Assembly: GCA_019695575.1 (NCBI GenBank)
Contig: JADNSB010000026.1
Location: 124,001-188,000, forward strand
Source: Angomonas ambiguus
Taxonomy: Eukaryota; Euglenozoa; Kinetoplastea; Trypanosomatida; Trypanosomatidae
Direction: 5' to 3'
DNA: 64,000 nt
Under the pieces are notes generated by a model. It saw only the letters and a program-made list of their open reading frames with translations. It searched no databases and was not told the DNA's origin. Positions 8,979 to 19,017 of the stretch are shown here, one piece after another. The number at the start of each line of letters is the position of its first letter. The stretch's first letter is position 1. Position numbers and translations under genes: made by a program.

Positions 8979-11900
8979 TTACAATGAAGTTTCATAATCG
9001 CGGAGAATGTTCTCCCACTTATCCCCTTTCGATACCGAAGACGCACGGCGTCGTCCACTGGTACCCGGGCGGTAGGCGGACAGTGTGGAGCGACGGCGCT
9101 GCTCCAGCACCTCGTTGGTGAGGCTGTCCAGTCTGTCATTCAGCGCCTGGACGATCTGCGCCAGACGGGAGGGGTCCGGGGGAGCGGCCTGTGGGGGTGG
9201 CGAGCTCCTCTGAGCGGCAGCGGAGGCTGCAGAAGGGGAGGTGGGGAACACGTAACCGCCTTGGGTGGAGGAAGGGGACGGCGGTTGGAGCGTGGACTGC
9301 TGCTCTCTCCAGGCATCCCGGGCCTGCTGCAGCGATTGCTGCCGCTCCTGCAAGCCGGATATCTCAGACAGCCAGTACTGGGACTCCTCGCCGAGGGGGG
9401 CGGAGGGGTACTGCTCTGTGGCAGAGGACTGTTCCCGCTGAGACTGCTCCTCGAGGGTTTTATTCTTCTCCTGCCACCGACGCAGCTCCTGCAGTAATGC
9501 TTCCTCCTGCTCCTTGTAGGCCTCCTCCAGCGCACTAAGACGTGCCTGGTGAGCAGCATTGGCGGCTGTCGTCTGCAGACTGTGACTGACATCGTCGTCG
9601 TCGTCACCTTCGTCGTTATCCTCGTTATTATTATCCGTATCGTCGGAGCTGGGGGGAGTGGCGGAGGATTTCCGCTGTAGCGCTATGGCGGCCTCTGCCT
9701 TAGCGACCGCTGCCTCGTGCTGCGCGGCCTCCTCCTTGGCTTTGGCGAGCTCTTGCTGTAGCGCTGCACTCTCCATCTTAAATTTGGACCGCCCCTCCTC
9801 AAGCTGTTTCTCTAACTTTTGAATTTCACTCTTTATCTGATCGTTTTGGAGTTGGGCGTTTTCTTTATTCGTGAAGGTGAGCGTTGAGGGGGACACTGGC
9901 GTCACAGCGGTGGAGCTCGCCAGAGACTGTACTTCCTTCTCCGTCTTCACCCTTTCCGCCTTCTCGTAGGCTCCCATTTCTTCATCAATCTCGGCCTTAA
10001 TCGCGTCTTTCTCGGTTTCGTAAGTTTTCTTTTTACGGTCTAACGCCGCCTTCTTGGTCTCCTCCAACTTCTTTCTCTCCTTCTCGACCGCCTCCTCGAT
10101 GGCGTCCTCCAGCATTGCCACCTTGGCCTCCTCCAGCTCATGTCGCTGCCGAACCTCCATCTCCGCTAGCCGTTTCTCATGCACCTTGAGTGCAATCTCG
10201 TTCTCCTTACGCGCTTTCTCCACTTTGTGATCAAACTCCAGCTGCATCCGCTGTCGTCGCGCAGTGACCTGTTTCTTGTAGATATCCAAGTCCGTATCAA
10301 GGGCCTGCTCTACCAACCGGTCCAGCTCCTTGGTGTCAATCTCCAACTCTTTCTCTAACCCCGCTCTGAGCTGCTCTTCAAGGCCATTATAGAACTCCGT
10401 CTTCTTCTCCACCTCGGCATTGTGCTCTGCTTTCAGTTTCAGCACCGTTTCCTGGATCTTGGGGTTGGTGTGCACTGGTATAGCCTGCTTAATAGGGGCT
10501 GGGGAAGGGGCCGAAGCGAAGGACTTCCCCGTGGGGGTCGAAGGGATAGAGGTGAGGCTGGACAGCTGCTCCTCCCGCAGCTTCTTTAACTCGGCAATAC
10601 TGGTCTGCTTTTCCTTTTCATACTTGATCCTTAGTTCGGTCATGAGTTGCGCAAAGGCACTCTTGGGCGGTCGCGATGCGATGCTACTGTTGTCGGGTGT
10701 GCGGGAACCGACCGACTTGATGGGACCTCCAGAGGTACGCAGCGGCACCTTCCCCCCCGAGCTCTTCACAGGGTCAGGGCTGGGAGACTTGGTGGATCCT
10801 CCTCCTCCCACTGTCGCCTTCACCGCTCCCTCCGCCTCCTCGTACTCTTTCTGCAGCTCCGTCATCACCTGCTCCTTCTCCTTCTTTAACTCGGATACCT
10901 CCTTTTCGTGTGCCTCCTTTAGTTTCTTCAGCTGTGCGTCCTTCTCTGCCTTGATCTCCCTCACCCTATCCGCCGTGCTGGCCGTACTTGCCGTCGACAG
11001 AGCCCTTTTTTCGTCCAAACTTTTTTGCAGCTTCGCCTTCTCCTCTTCTAGGGATTTGATCTTTTCGCTGTATTTCTCCATAATCTCTTTTTCCTTTTCC
11101 TTTAACTTTTTTGTCGATTCCGACGTCAGTGGCGTGGACGGCTGCGAGGACATTTGTCGTTTATACTCTGCCTCTAACTCGCTCTTCCGCTTTTGTTTCA
11201 AGTTTAGCATTTCCGTTTCCATCTTTTTGAGGGCCATGGCCAGGTCAGCTGTCGCCTTCTTTTCTAACTCCTGCACCTCCCCACTAGACGACCGCTGCTG
11301 TTCTTTATTCAACTTCTCCAGCTGCGTCCGTAGCTCTTCTCCCCGGTTGGAGAGATCATTGTACTGAGTCCGGTATTGATCGTCAAACTTTTTTTTTAAC
11401 TCGGTTAACTGTTTCTGTTGGGCGTCCTCCATCGTTTCCCGGAATGCGCTCCGTCTTTTCTCATCGGCCTCCTTGATCTCCTTGAGGTCCGCCTCGTACA
11501 ACTGCTTGGCGCTCTGCAACTTTACCTCAAAAAGGTGCTCTTCCTTCGCTTTCTCCTCGTCGAGCTGTGCCTTGAGCTCCGCTCGTATGCGATCCTCCAG
11601 CGCCTTCTCCGCCTCGGACAGGAGAGGGGCCTCCTTCACAGGGGACGGCTTTCCACTCATCAAGCTAGCCCCAATACCACTGGTGTTCTGGCTGGAGACG
11701 GAGGCGATACTATGGAGATGGTGAGGAGAGGGGGGTGGATGACTGCCGGTCTGCGGCTCCACGGAGGAGTTCAATACCTGACTACTATGCTTCCCCTCGC
11801 TCCCACGACGGCCTCCTCCTCCACCGTGAGTTAATTTTTCTTTTTCCGCCTTGTACTTGGCCCTGAACACCTCATCTAAAGGGTGGTCCCACGTCTTGTC

Positions 11901-12188
11901 AGAGGTGCGAAAATTGAAAAAGTACACCTCGTCATTGCCGTTAATGTTTACCTTGCAGGGCTTCCACTCCGGCGGCAGGGGCGTCTTCAACCCTTCCTTC
12001 GCAATCCACAACAGTGCATTGTCCTCCGGCAGTTTCATTCCTATCCACTCCGCGTACTCTTTGATCTCCTCCTCGGTGGGTTCGTAGTCCTTGTCAATCG
12101 CATCCTCTAATACCTCAGAAACGGTGCCGTCTTCGGCCACAAACGTCTCTCCTGGTTCTGGTAAACGAAAAGAATCCTGACGAGACAT
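8979..12188 (-). CDS. CEP164: CEP164-like WW-domain coiled-coil protein
   Basis: A 1069-residue protein. Its first 110 residues match the CEP164 N-terminus: the acidic lead DYEPTEEEIKEYAEWIGM, then LLWIAKEGLKTPLPPEWKPC, and a WW domain at about 75-103 ending in TWDHPLDE (human MWDHPCDE). The rest is long charged coiled coil from about residue 190 to 970, broken by Ser/Pro/Gly linkers near 465-515 and 555-580. A short C-terminal helix and a basic Ser/Arg-rich tail follow. CEP164 is a distal-appendage (transition fibre) protein that docks the basal body to the membrane. Its WW domain recruits the kinase TTBK2 in animals. The gene has an acceptor AG 15 nt upstream of its ATG. Confidence 0.82.
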   Translation of the reverse strand: MSRQDSFRLPEPGETFVAEDGTVSEVLEDAIDKDYEPTEEEIKEYAEWIGMKLPEDNALLWIAKEGLKTPLPPEWKPCKVNINGNDEVYFFNFRTSDKTWDHPLDEVFRAKYKAEKEKLTHGGGGGRRGSEGKHSSQVLNSSVEPQTGSHPPPSPHHLHSIASVSSQNTSGIGASLMSGKPSPVKEAPLLSEAEKALEDRIRAELKAQLDEEKAKEEHLFEVKLQSAKQLYEADLKEIKEADEKRRSAFRETMEDAQQKQLTELKKKFDDQYRTQYNDLSNRGEELRTQLEKLNKEQQRSSSGEVQELEKKATADLAMALKKMETEMLNLKQKRKSELEAEYKRQMSSQPSTPLTSESTKKLKEKEKEIMEKYSEKIKSLEEEKAKLQKSLDEKRALSTASTASTADRVREIKAEKDAQLKKLKEAHEKEVSELKKEKEQVMTELQKEYEEAEGAVKATVGGGGSTKSPSPDPVKSSGGKVPLRTSGGPIKSVGSRTPDNSSIASRPPKSAFAQLMTELRIKYEKEKQTSIAELKKLREEQLSSLTSIPSTPTGKSFASAPSPAPIKQAIPVHTNPKIQETVLKLKAEHNAEVEKKTEFYNGLEEQLRAGLEKELEIDTKELDRLVEQALDTDLDIYKKQVTARRQRMQLEFDHKVEKARKENEIALKVHEKRLAEMEVRQRHELEEAKVAMLEDAIEEAVEKERKKLEETKKAALDRKKKTYETEKDAIKAEIDEEMGAYEKAERVKTEKEVQSLASSTAVTPVSPSTLTFTNKENAQLQNDQIKSEIQKLEKQLEEGRSKFKMESAALQQELAKAKEEAAQHEAAVAKAEAAIALQRKSSATPPSSDDTDNNNEDNDEGDDDDDVSHSLQTTAANAAHQARLSALEEAYKEQEEALLQELRRWQEKNKTLEEQSQREQSSATEQYPSAPLGEESQYWLSEISGLQERQQSLQQARDAWREQQSTLQPPSPSSTQGGYVFPTSPSAASAAAQRSSPPPQAAPPDPSRLAQIVQALNDRLDSLTNEVLEQRRRSTLSAYRPGTSGRRRASSVSKGDKWENILRDYETSL

Positions 12189-12203
12189 ATATTGTCGATG
12201 TAA

Positions 12204-12205
12204 CT
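12204..12205 (-). promoter_or_regulatory. candidate trans-splice acceptor AG for the CEP164-like gene
   Basis: The minus strand reads CCTCCCTCTCTATTTTAG, with the ATG at 12188 15 nt further on. No other AG intervenes. Confidence 0.5.
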
Positions 12206-12506
12206 AAAATAGAGAGGGAGGTGGTGGCGTTTCAGATTAATACGATGATTATAGATGTTCCAAAAGGGAAATTAAAAAAAAAAATCTAGAAAAATGACAC
12301 TAAGAGAAAAGTAAATACAATCTACACTATATTGCAAAAATACACAATAAAGAAGAGGAGATAAAAGACAGGTCCAGTTTGTAGAAACTAAAAAATATTC
12401 AACTACAGCTTTAAAAAATAAAAAAAAAACAGAAAACTCCTTGTACAAGAAAATAAAAAAGAGTAAAAGTACTGAACAGTTATAAAGGTCTATAAGGTGA
12501 ATATGT

Positions 12507-12508
<2 letters not shown>

Positions 12509-12541
<33 letters not shown>
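12509..12541. repeat. (AT)n microsatellite
   Basis: A perfect AT dinucleotide run in the MCM6 3' flank. It is self-complementary and could form a hairpin in RNA. Confidence 0.9.
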
Positions 12542-12542
<1 letters not shown>

Positions 12543-12580
12543 GTACATTCACAGTAATTCTATGCGTTGAAGCGTTCCTC

Positions 12581-15160
12581 TTAGCGTTGCGTGATATCCG
12601 GGATGTAGTTGGGGTCCAAGTACACGCGCGGCGGCTCCCCTTCCTCCAGCTCCACCTCCATCAGCTTTCCCTCCGACACCATCTTTTGCAGGACGAGATC
12701 CACATACCGCAGCTCCGTCTCCAGCTGAGCGCGGTTGAGAGAGCGAACCTGCTCGAGGTACCACGACACCAACTCGGGTCGGGTAGGCGCCTTCTCCTCT
12801 CCCAACGCCTGCAGTCGAGCGACGATGCGATTGACAATACTAAAGTAATGATCGGCGGTGATCACCACACGCTTCTGCGCGGCAGTGGTGGTGGTACCAC
12901 TGCTGGCCGTCTCCGCCCCTCCCTGCCGCTCCGGAGGGTTGGAGTTCGTCTCTAGGGTGGAGGCCCCGCCTCCCGCCTCTTGCTTCACCGTCGTCGTCGT
13001 CATCGTGGGGGTTTCCATGGACGCCGGACCAGCGCCAAGGTCGTCCGCCAACTCTACTTCCGTCATGTCCAGGGTGGAGAGCGACTGCCGCATCAACTCC
13101 AACGCCACCTCTACATGCGAGGAGAGCACATTGTCACTCAGAAACAATTTGGCAGTCGCCTCTGACATTCGAATCATACTCTCCAGTAAACGGGTGGTGA
13201 CTCGATACACTTTACTACGGTTGGATAAAGAGTCCTGCAGCCTTAAATCCCGATACGCCGCCACAATGAGCTGGGAGGCCTCGGGGGTTAGACGGGGGGT
13301 GAGGGAGCGGGCGTAGCGGAGGTAGAGGTGAAAGTCCTCTGTGGAAAGAGGAGGCTTCACCGCCATCCCGCCGTACCGGTGCAGTCGCAGGAGCTGGTCG
13401 GCAATCGCAAAGTCGGCGTCCTCGCCGGTGTCGTCAACAATCACAAACATGAGATCGAAGCGGGACATGATGGGGGCTGTCATGGCGACATTATTCTGAA
13501 GTGGCTTCCGTCGGTCGTACTTCCCTCCGATGGGGTTCATGGCAGCGAGAAGAGAGGTTTTGGCGTTAAGGGTGGCCTTGATACCCGCTTTAGCAATAGA
13601 GATGGTCTGTTGCTCCATCGCCTCATGGATCGCCACCTGGTCCTTGATATCCATTTTATCAAACTCATCAATGCAGCAGATACCGCGGTCACTGAGCATC
13701 AGGGCACCGGCCTCGATCGTGCGTTCGCCAGTGTCCGCGTCGCGGGTGACGGTGGCGGTGAGACCGCTCGCCGTAGACGCCTTTCCACTCGTGTACACCC
13801 CTCTCGGTGCGTTGTTGGACACCCACTTGAGAAACTGCGACTTTGCAGTAGAGGGGTCCCCGACAATACAAATGTTGATATCGCCTCGCAGCGCAATACG
13901 CTCCAACGTGGTCTTGGAGACCCCACCCACCAGCTGCAGAAGCAGTCCCAGCTTGACGACGTCGTGTTTAAAGATGTGCGGGGCCACACAGGCGGTGAGG
14001 GACTTTAGCAAACTGTCTCGCTCCCTAATTTGTTGCACGCGTGCTCTCTCCGCTGCCGTCAGGTGCACCTCTACGTGTTCGTTCTGCCCCGACTCCGCCG
14101 CCTCCTTTACGGCCTCCGTCATCTTACGATCGTCGCCGGTGCCGTCGGTGATGGTGGTACCGAGGAAACACATACGGTAGTGTAAATCCCGGACACCCAG
14201 TGCACGGAGGCCGGTAGCGCCCTCCATGTCGGCCTGTGCCTCCTGCTGGGCACGCTGACCAGTGGTGGTCTGCCGCTGCACCTCCCGACGGTTCGCCTGG
14301 TTGAGCAGTTTCATCACCTCCGGTACTACAATAGGGCAACCCACCGCGACTATACGGTCCCCCGGCTTCGCCACCTCCACCGCATCCCCTCGCACAATGA
14401 CCTCCATGGTACGAGGCATGCAGCCGGCGGGGATGTTGTTGGCATCCTCTTGCATACGCAACTTTTGCCAATCGACAAACACTGTATGGGGATGGTTGGG
14501 TACTAGTTGGAATCTATTTTTATTCTCGCACTCTGCGTTACGGCAGGCGGGGGGGTCGGTGTAGTGGAACTGCTGTGGTACTGGGATACTCTCCGCCCCA
14601 CAGTCCCCACAGCGGAAGACCCCCACCACCAACTCGGGCCGTACCTGAGAGGTGCGCGTGACGACCCCCCTCACGGAGCACAGCTGACCCACCGTGGACG
14701 CCCGCAAAGAGCGTATCGTCAAACACCTCGGCACATTGGAGAACACTAAAGTAGGGGTGCACTTTCCCCTATTGCTGTAGTCTTCGGCGAAGTACTGTGA
14801 CAGCACCCGATCCAGGGCACTGTTGATAAAAGGTACAAACCGCTGATAGTCGTTCTCCACCACCACCGCCGTACTCTCATCGAACCCTACAAAATCAGAC
14901 CACCGCACGACACACGTGCTCCAAGAGGTGGAGGTGCTAATCCGCTCTAGCTGGGTGGTGATATACTGTAGAGGGGCCTCCTCGGGCTCCCCAGTGCCGG
15001 TGGGCGCCATCGTGTGCTGCTGGGCGAGGACTGGGTCTACGAGGCGGCTGAGGAAGAGGTGTACGGTGTCTCTCACCCGCACTCCATCCACATCCACGTC
15101 CAGGATGTCGTTCTCTGCACGAGTGGGGGGAGGAAGGGCGGGGTCCTCGGTGACGTTCAT
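12581..15160 (-). CDS. MCM6: MCM6, subunit of the replicative helicase
   Basis: An 859-residue AAA+ protein of the MCM2-7 hexamer. The zinc ribbon reads CGDCGAESIPVP, then CRNAECENKNRF. The following stretch (VFVDWQKLRMQED and GCMPRTMEVIVRGDAVE) is characteristic of MCM6 (human RFVDFQKVRIQE, SIPRSLEVILRAEAVE). Walker A is GDPSTAKSQFLKWV near residue 431, Walker B is ICCIDEFDKM, and the arginine finger is SRFDLMFV. A winged-helix domain ends the protein after a low-complexity Thr/Glu linker (about 705-760). An Ala/Glu-rich insert near 370-390 precedes the AAA+ core. The protein acts in origin licensing and fork unwinding in the nucleus. Confidence 0.93.
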   Translation of the reverse strand: MNVTEDPALPPPTRAENDILDVDVDGVRVRDTVHLFLSRLVDPVLAQQHTMAPTGTGEPEEAPLQYITTQLERISTSTSWSTCVVRWSDFVGFDESTAVVVENDYQRFVPFINSALDRVLSQYFAEDYSNRGKCTPTLVFSNVPRCLTIRSLRASTVGQLCSVRGVVTRTSQVRPELVVGVFRCGDCGAESIPVPQQFHYTDPPACRNAECENKNRFQLVPNHPHTVFVDWQKLRMQEDANNIPAGCMPRTMEVIVRGDAVEVAKPGDRIVAVGCPIVVPEVMKLLNQANRREVQRQTTTGQRAQQEAQADMEGATGLRALGVRDLHYRMCFLGTTITDGTGDDRKMTEAVKEAAESGQNEHVEVHLTAAERARVQQIRERDSLLKSLTACVAPHIFKHDVVKLGLLLQLVGGVSKTTLERIALRGDINICIVGDPSTAKSQFLKWVSNNAPRGVYTSGKASTASGLTATVTRDADTGERTIEAGALMLSDRGICCIDEFDKMDIKDQVAIHEAMEQQTISIAKAGIKATLNAKTSLLAAMNPIGGKYDRRKPLQNNVAMTAPIMSRFDLMFVIVDDTGEDADFAIADQLLRLHRYGGMAVKPPLSTEDFHLYLRYARSLTPRLTPEASQLIVAAYRDLRLQDSLSNRSKVYRVTTRLLESMIRMSEATAKLFLSDNVLSSHVEVALELMRQSLSTLDMTEVELADDLGAGPASMETPTMTTTTVKQEAGGGASTLETNSNPPERQGGAETASSGTTTTAAQKRVVITADHYFSIVNRIVARLQALGEEKAPTRPELVSWYLEQVRSLNRAQLETELRYVDLVLQKMVSEGKLMEVELEEGEPPRVYLDPNYIPDITQR

Positions 15161-15861
15161 TCGACAAGTCTAAAGGAAAACTAAAAGAGAAAACAGAAAA
15201 AGTTACACTTTGACGTGAAAGAAAAATTGGGGTGAGAAAGGAAAAACAAAAGAGAGAGTGACGGAAGTAGGAAGCGTAATGAAACACAAAAAAGAGAGAA
15301 ACGAATAAAGGAGAGGGAGACTAAAGGTCAAAAGGGGGAAAAAAAAAAGAAAAATTGTGAATAGTGACTCGATTTCAGGGAAGTCGAACGTCTGCATCAC
15401 ATCGGAGGAATACTATCTTTTTCTTTATATATATATATATATATAATCGTTTCATGGTTTGTGAAATAAACTCAAAAAAAAAAAGGGATGAAGGAAAAAA
15501 ATAAAAATAAGAAAATTTTCTCATTATTGTTTTCAACACAGAGATTCGTTTTAGAAATATATACTAATGTACGTATATATTGGTATGGTAAGAAAAGAAA
15601 AAAAAAGAAAAAAACAGGTAGAGAAGAGCTGGCATATAAAACAACAGAAAAAAAATCAAAAAAAAGAAAAGAATACCTCAACAGCTCCAGGCCACTGCCT
15701 GTAAGAACTATTTTTGGTCCACCTTTACACTTTATTTTCATTCTTGTTCATTCATTCTTTTTCTTTCTTTTTTTTCGCCTTGTCCCTTTATTATTATTAT
15801 TATTATTATTATTTTTCTTTCGTTTGTTTGTTTATTGGTTTCTTCTTTATTACTGTTATTA
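15161..15861. other. 0.7-kb AT-rich spacer
   Basis: No gene seen. It holds A-rich stretches, a short (TA)n tract near 15427-15445 and a (TTA)n run near 15790-15812. A mildly GC-richer island at 15675-15725 has no recognisable coding content. Confidence 0.5.
15170..15171 (-). promoter_or_regulatory. candidate trans-splice acceptor AG for MCM6
   Basis: The minus strand reads TTTTCTCTTTTAGTTTTCCTTTAG in two tandem pyrimidine-AG units. The proximal AG leaves a 9-nt leader before the ATG at 15160; the distal AG is at 15181-15182. Confidence 0.5.
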
Positions 15862-17280
15862 TTATAGCGGATAGGCATTCTCCAGACCAGGGAAAGGGAA
15901 CTGATTGGCGAACTCCTTTACCTCCTTTCCGAGTGCATCCACCTCCGGATTACCCTCCAGAGTGCTCAAAAAGTCCACCAGTTTGTTGGACGGTGCCTTG
16001 CTCTGCACCTCCACCGCAATCTTGGCAGAGCGGATCAAGAAGGAGGCGACAGTTTCGAAATCCTTCTCGACCAAACCGCGAGTGGTGAGGGCGGGGGTGC
16101 CGAGGCGGATACCGTGAGGGGCGAGAGCGCTCTTGTCACCGACGATGGTGTTCTTGTTGGTGGTGATGTGCGCCGCGTCGAGTAACTTCTCCAACTTGCT
16201 TCCGGTCAGTTTGTGCTGGCGGAGGTTCCACAGAAGGAGATGGTTGTCGGTGCCTCCACTGACGAGCTGTTCACCGCCGTCGGTCAGCGCCTTAGCGAGG
16301 GCCTTTGCGTTCGATTTGAGCTGCTTCACGTACGCCTTCCACTCGGGGGAGTTGACCTCCTTTAATTGAGTAGCGACCGCGGCGATTTGGTGAATGTGGG
16401 GACCGCCTTGAAGGGCAGGGAAGACGGCACTGTTGATGGCCTCCTCGACGTTGACCTCCTCCTTCCCTTTGGTGACACGCTTGCGGAAGAAGATGATACC
16501 CGAGCGGGGCCCACGGAGCGTCTTGTGCGTGGTGGAGGTGACAATATCAGCGTACTCAAAAGGGTTATTGTGCTCCTCCGCCGCCACGAGGCCGGAGAAG
16601 TGAGCCATGTCCACCATAAAGTATGCTCCCACGCTGTCGGCGATCTCGCGGTACCGCTTGTAGTCCCAGTCACGAGGGTACGCCGACCCCCCAGCAATGA
16701 TGAGCCGAGGCTTATAGAGGGTGGCGAGCTTGGCGAGGCCGTCGTAGTCAATAAGGCCTTCAGTGGTAAGGGAGTAGGGCAGGCTCTCAAAATAGAGGGA
16801 GCTGGCAGAGATGCGCTTGGTGGGGGTGTAGAAGCCGTGGGTGAGGTGACCGCCGGCGGGGAGGTCAAGACCCATGAGGCGGTCGTGAGGCTTCAGCAGT
16901 GCGGTGTATACCTCGAAGTTAGCGGGAGAGCCGCTGTAGGGCTGGACGTTCACTCCCCAGGTGCCAGCATCCAGGCGGAAGGCCTCCAGGGCACGGGTAC
17001 GGCAGAGATTCTCCACCTGGTCGACCACCTCCGTACCGCCGTAGTAGCGAGCTCCTGGGAGCCCTTCCGCGTACTTGTTGGTGAAGACCGACCCGAGGCA
17101 GTCAAGCACGGCACGAGAGGTGAAGTTCTCTGACGCAATCAGCTCCAGTCCAGATACCTGACGACGCAGCTCGCTCTGAAGGAGCTGGTGCATCTCGGGA
17201 TCGTGTTCCTTCAAACCCACGTTGCCAGGGAGAGAGGTGATCTTCCCAGCGAGAAGCACACGAGAGAAACCGCGAAGCAT
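15862..17280 (-). CDS. SHMT: serine hydroxymethyltransferase, probably mitochondrial
   Basis: A 472-residue PLP enzyme that interconverts serine and glycine while making 5,10-methylenetetrahydrofolate. The family start is clear ([17 protein letters not shown], then [16 protein letters not shown]), followed by [16 protein letters not shown]. The PLP-binding segment is [18 protein letters not shown], with the Schiff-base lysine near residue 252. About 22 residues precede the conserved domain ([17 protein letters not shown]), are basic and hydrophobic, and look like a mitochondrial presequence. The conserved ALTTRG segment is present near the C-terminus. The length is normal for the family. Confidence 0.96.
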   Translation of the reverse strand: MLRGFSRVLLAGKITSLPGNVGLKEHDPEMHQLLQSELRRQVSGLELIASENFTSRAVLDCLGSVFTNKYAEGLPGARYYGGTEVVDQVENLCRTRALEAFRLDAGTWGVNVQPYSGSPANFEVYTALLKPHDRLMGLDLPAGGHLTHGFYTPTKRISASSLYFESLPYSLTTEGLIDYDGLAKLATLYKPRLIIAGGSAYPRDWDYKRYREIADSVGAYFMVDMAHFSGLVAAEEHNNPFEYADIVTSTTHKTLRGPRSGIIFFRKRVTKGKEEVNVEEAINSAVFPALQGGPHIHQIAAVATQLKEVNSPEWKAYVKQLKSNAKALAKALTDGGEQLVSGGTDNHLLLWNLRQHKLTGSKLEKLLDAAHITTNKNTIVGDKSALAPHGIRLGTPALTTRGLVEKDFETVASFLIRSAKIAVEVQSKAPSNKLVDFLSTLEGNPEVDALGKEVKEFANQFPFPGLENAYPL

Positions 17281-17786
17281 TTTCTTCTTGTTGTTTTTTA
17301 AAAAAACTTACGTTTATAAAGAGTTGGTTAGTTTTCTGAAGAGGATAAAAAAGGATACAGAAAAGACCGCAATAACTAAAAAAAGTACCTAAGTATTCGT
17401 GTTAGGAAGCTTTTTTTTTGTTGTTGTTAATTATATTTTTTTTTTTTGTTTCCTTCGAAGAAAAACGAAAAGTAGTATTCAGCTAGAATCACTGCTTTTG
17501 TTTAGGGTAGAGGACGGAGAAGAAGAAAAAAAAAAAGATTGAAGACAGGAAGGAAACTTACAGCAACTAGGAGTCCGTTAAATAGTTTCATTTACGAAAG
17601 GGAAAACAAAAAACAAAAAAAAATATTATACTCTGTAACACAAAAAACAACACGAAATATCTTTTCTTCTTGTTGTTGTTCTCTTTCGCTATCTCCACTT
17701 CCATAGATCATTTTTCTTTTTTTCCATACGTATATTCTTATTTCACTACAAAAATGTATATAAATATATATAAAACTGTGTTTATA
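17281..17786. other. AT-rich spacer
   Basis: No gene seen. The spacer has homopolymer A and T runs and several TTG repeats (17420-17430, 17670-17680). Confidence 0.55.
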
Positions 17787-18521
17787 TTACTCCTGTAAAA
17801 ATGCCTTCACATTGATCGTGCGAATCGGCAAGTCCTTAGCGGACTGTAACGTACCTTGATTGTACATGGACTTGACACGATTGACGAGCACCTTGCGGTT
17901 AGACCAGAAAGTCTCCTGTACTCGCTTAAATTGCATATACCGCGTCTCCTCCTCCGCCTCCTTCATCCGCTTGGACATGTTCACTAGAGAGCGGTTGACG
18001 TTGATCCACCGACTGCGGTAGTCCCTCAGGGCCTTGGATTCCTCAAAGTCTACATAAAAGTGCGGCTCCTCGTAGTTGGTCCGAGGGGTGTCGCGCTCCC
18101 CCCACTTCCACTCGATATCACTCAACTGACACTGATACTTGACCGAGTGCAGGGTCCAGTAGTTGGAGTACCACCGGCCGACGATACCCTCCGACTGTGC
18201 CCGGATCCGCTGCGGGGGCCGGGACACATCCGCGACACTAAACCCTTCTGGGATCATCTTTAGGGCTTCCTCTAACGCCTCCTTAGAGTACCACTGACGC
18301 ATCACCGGTCGTCTAGACTTGGTGAACGCCCCCCACTTGGATCGCTCGTACCAACTCTTCTCGCGGTAGGTGGCGATGTTGGGCATGCGACGGCCATCCC
18401 ACCACTTGCTGTGACGAATATTTAACATGTGTGGGGTGTACTTTACAGGAGTGGTCTCCGGCGCTATACCGACCCCTGGGGTGGTCGCCAGTCTCGGCAC
18501 CGTCCTGGAGAAGAGTGACAT
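17787..18521 (-). CDS. putative mitochondrial protein, function unknown (244 aa)
   Basis: I do not recognise the family. The N-terminus (MSLFSRTVPRLATTPGVG) resembles a mitochondrial targeting peptide. The body is rich in Trp, Tyr and Arg (KWWDGRRMPN, KSWYERSKWG, SRRPVMRQWYSKEALEEAL) and ends with a long basic helix (about 160-225) carrying NRKVLVNRVKSMYNQG. No enzymatic motif or membrane segment is visible. Basic, aromatic-rich soluble proteins with a presequence are typical of accessory subunits of euglenozoan mitoribosomes and respiratory complexes, so either is plausible. It lies between SHMT and an NDUFS4-like gene, both also mitochondrial by signal, though gene order carries little weight in this group. 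Confidence 0.75.
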   Translation of the reverse strand: MSLFSRTVPRLATTPGVGIAPETTPVKYTPHMLNIRHSKWWDGRRMPNIATYREKSWYERSKWGAFTKSRRPVMRQWYSKEALEEALKMIPEGFSVADVSRPPQRIRAQSEGIVGRWYSNYWTLHSVKYQCQLSDIEWKWGERDTPRTNYEEPHFYVDFEESKALRDYRSRWINVNRSLVNMSKRMKEAEEETRYMQFKRVQETFWSNRKVLVNRVKSMYNQGTLQSAKDLPIRTINVKAFLQE

Positions 18522-19017
18522 GACACGGCGGAAGAAAGTAAAATTAACGGCTAGTGGTTATTGTTGTGGTTGTAATTGTTTTTTTTTTTTATATAAATCA
18601 AACCAAAAGAATGGATGTGCCTATCACTAGAGGGTTTACAGCACTCCTTATGAATTACTACCTACTAGCGGGAAGAAGATGAAGAGGGAGGAAATAAAAA
18701 AAAAAAAGGAAGAGTGACTAGTAAAAAAAAAGTACGTGAGTACTTCAAGACACAAAGTATGACTATTGTAGAGATTGCATTAATTTGTTTCATTTAATAA
18801 TATAAAGATATATACACGCAACACAGTTTTGACTAGATAATAAAATGCTAACACAACAGAATACTAATAGAAAAAGAGCTAACAACTATTCTATACTACT
18901 ACAAAGATACGTTCTTACCTATATATATATATATATATATTTCGTTTTGTTTTTTTTTTCTTTATTGTTGTGTGGTTGTTATGGATAGGGGGGAAGATGA
19001 CTTTTTTTTTTTATACA
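18522..19017. other. AT-rich spacer
   Basis: No gene seen. A short (TA)n tract lies at about 18919-18940. The short frames have no coding character. Confidence 0.55.

Larger units (their letters stand above)
12189..12580. other. AT-rich spacer with (AT)n tract
   Basis: No gene seen. It holds an A-rich stretch and an (AT)n microsatellite at 12509-12541, just downstream of the MCM6 stop codon in the direction of transcription. Confidence 0.55.

Noticed and set aside
10420-11367. 315-codon Ser/Phe-rich frame on the plus strand
   Set aside because: It is the antisense of Glu/Lys coiled-coil codons in the CEP164-like gene, with no domain.
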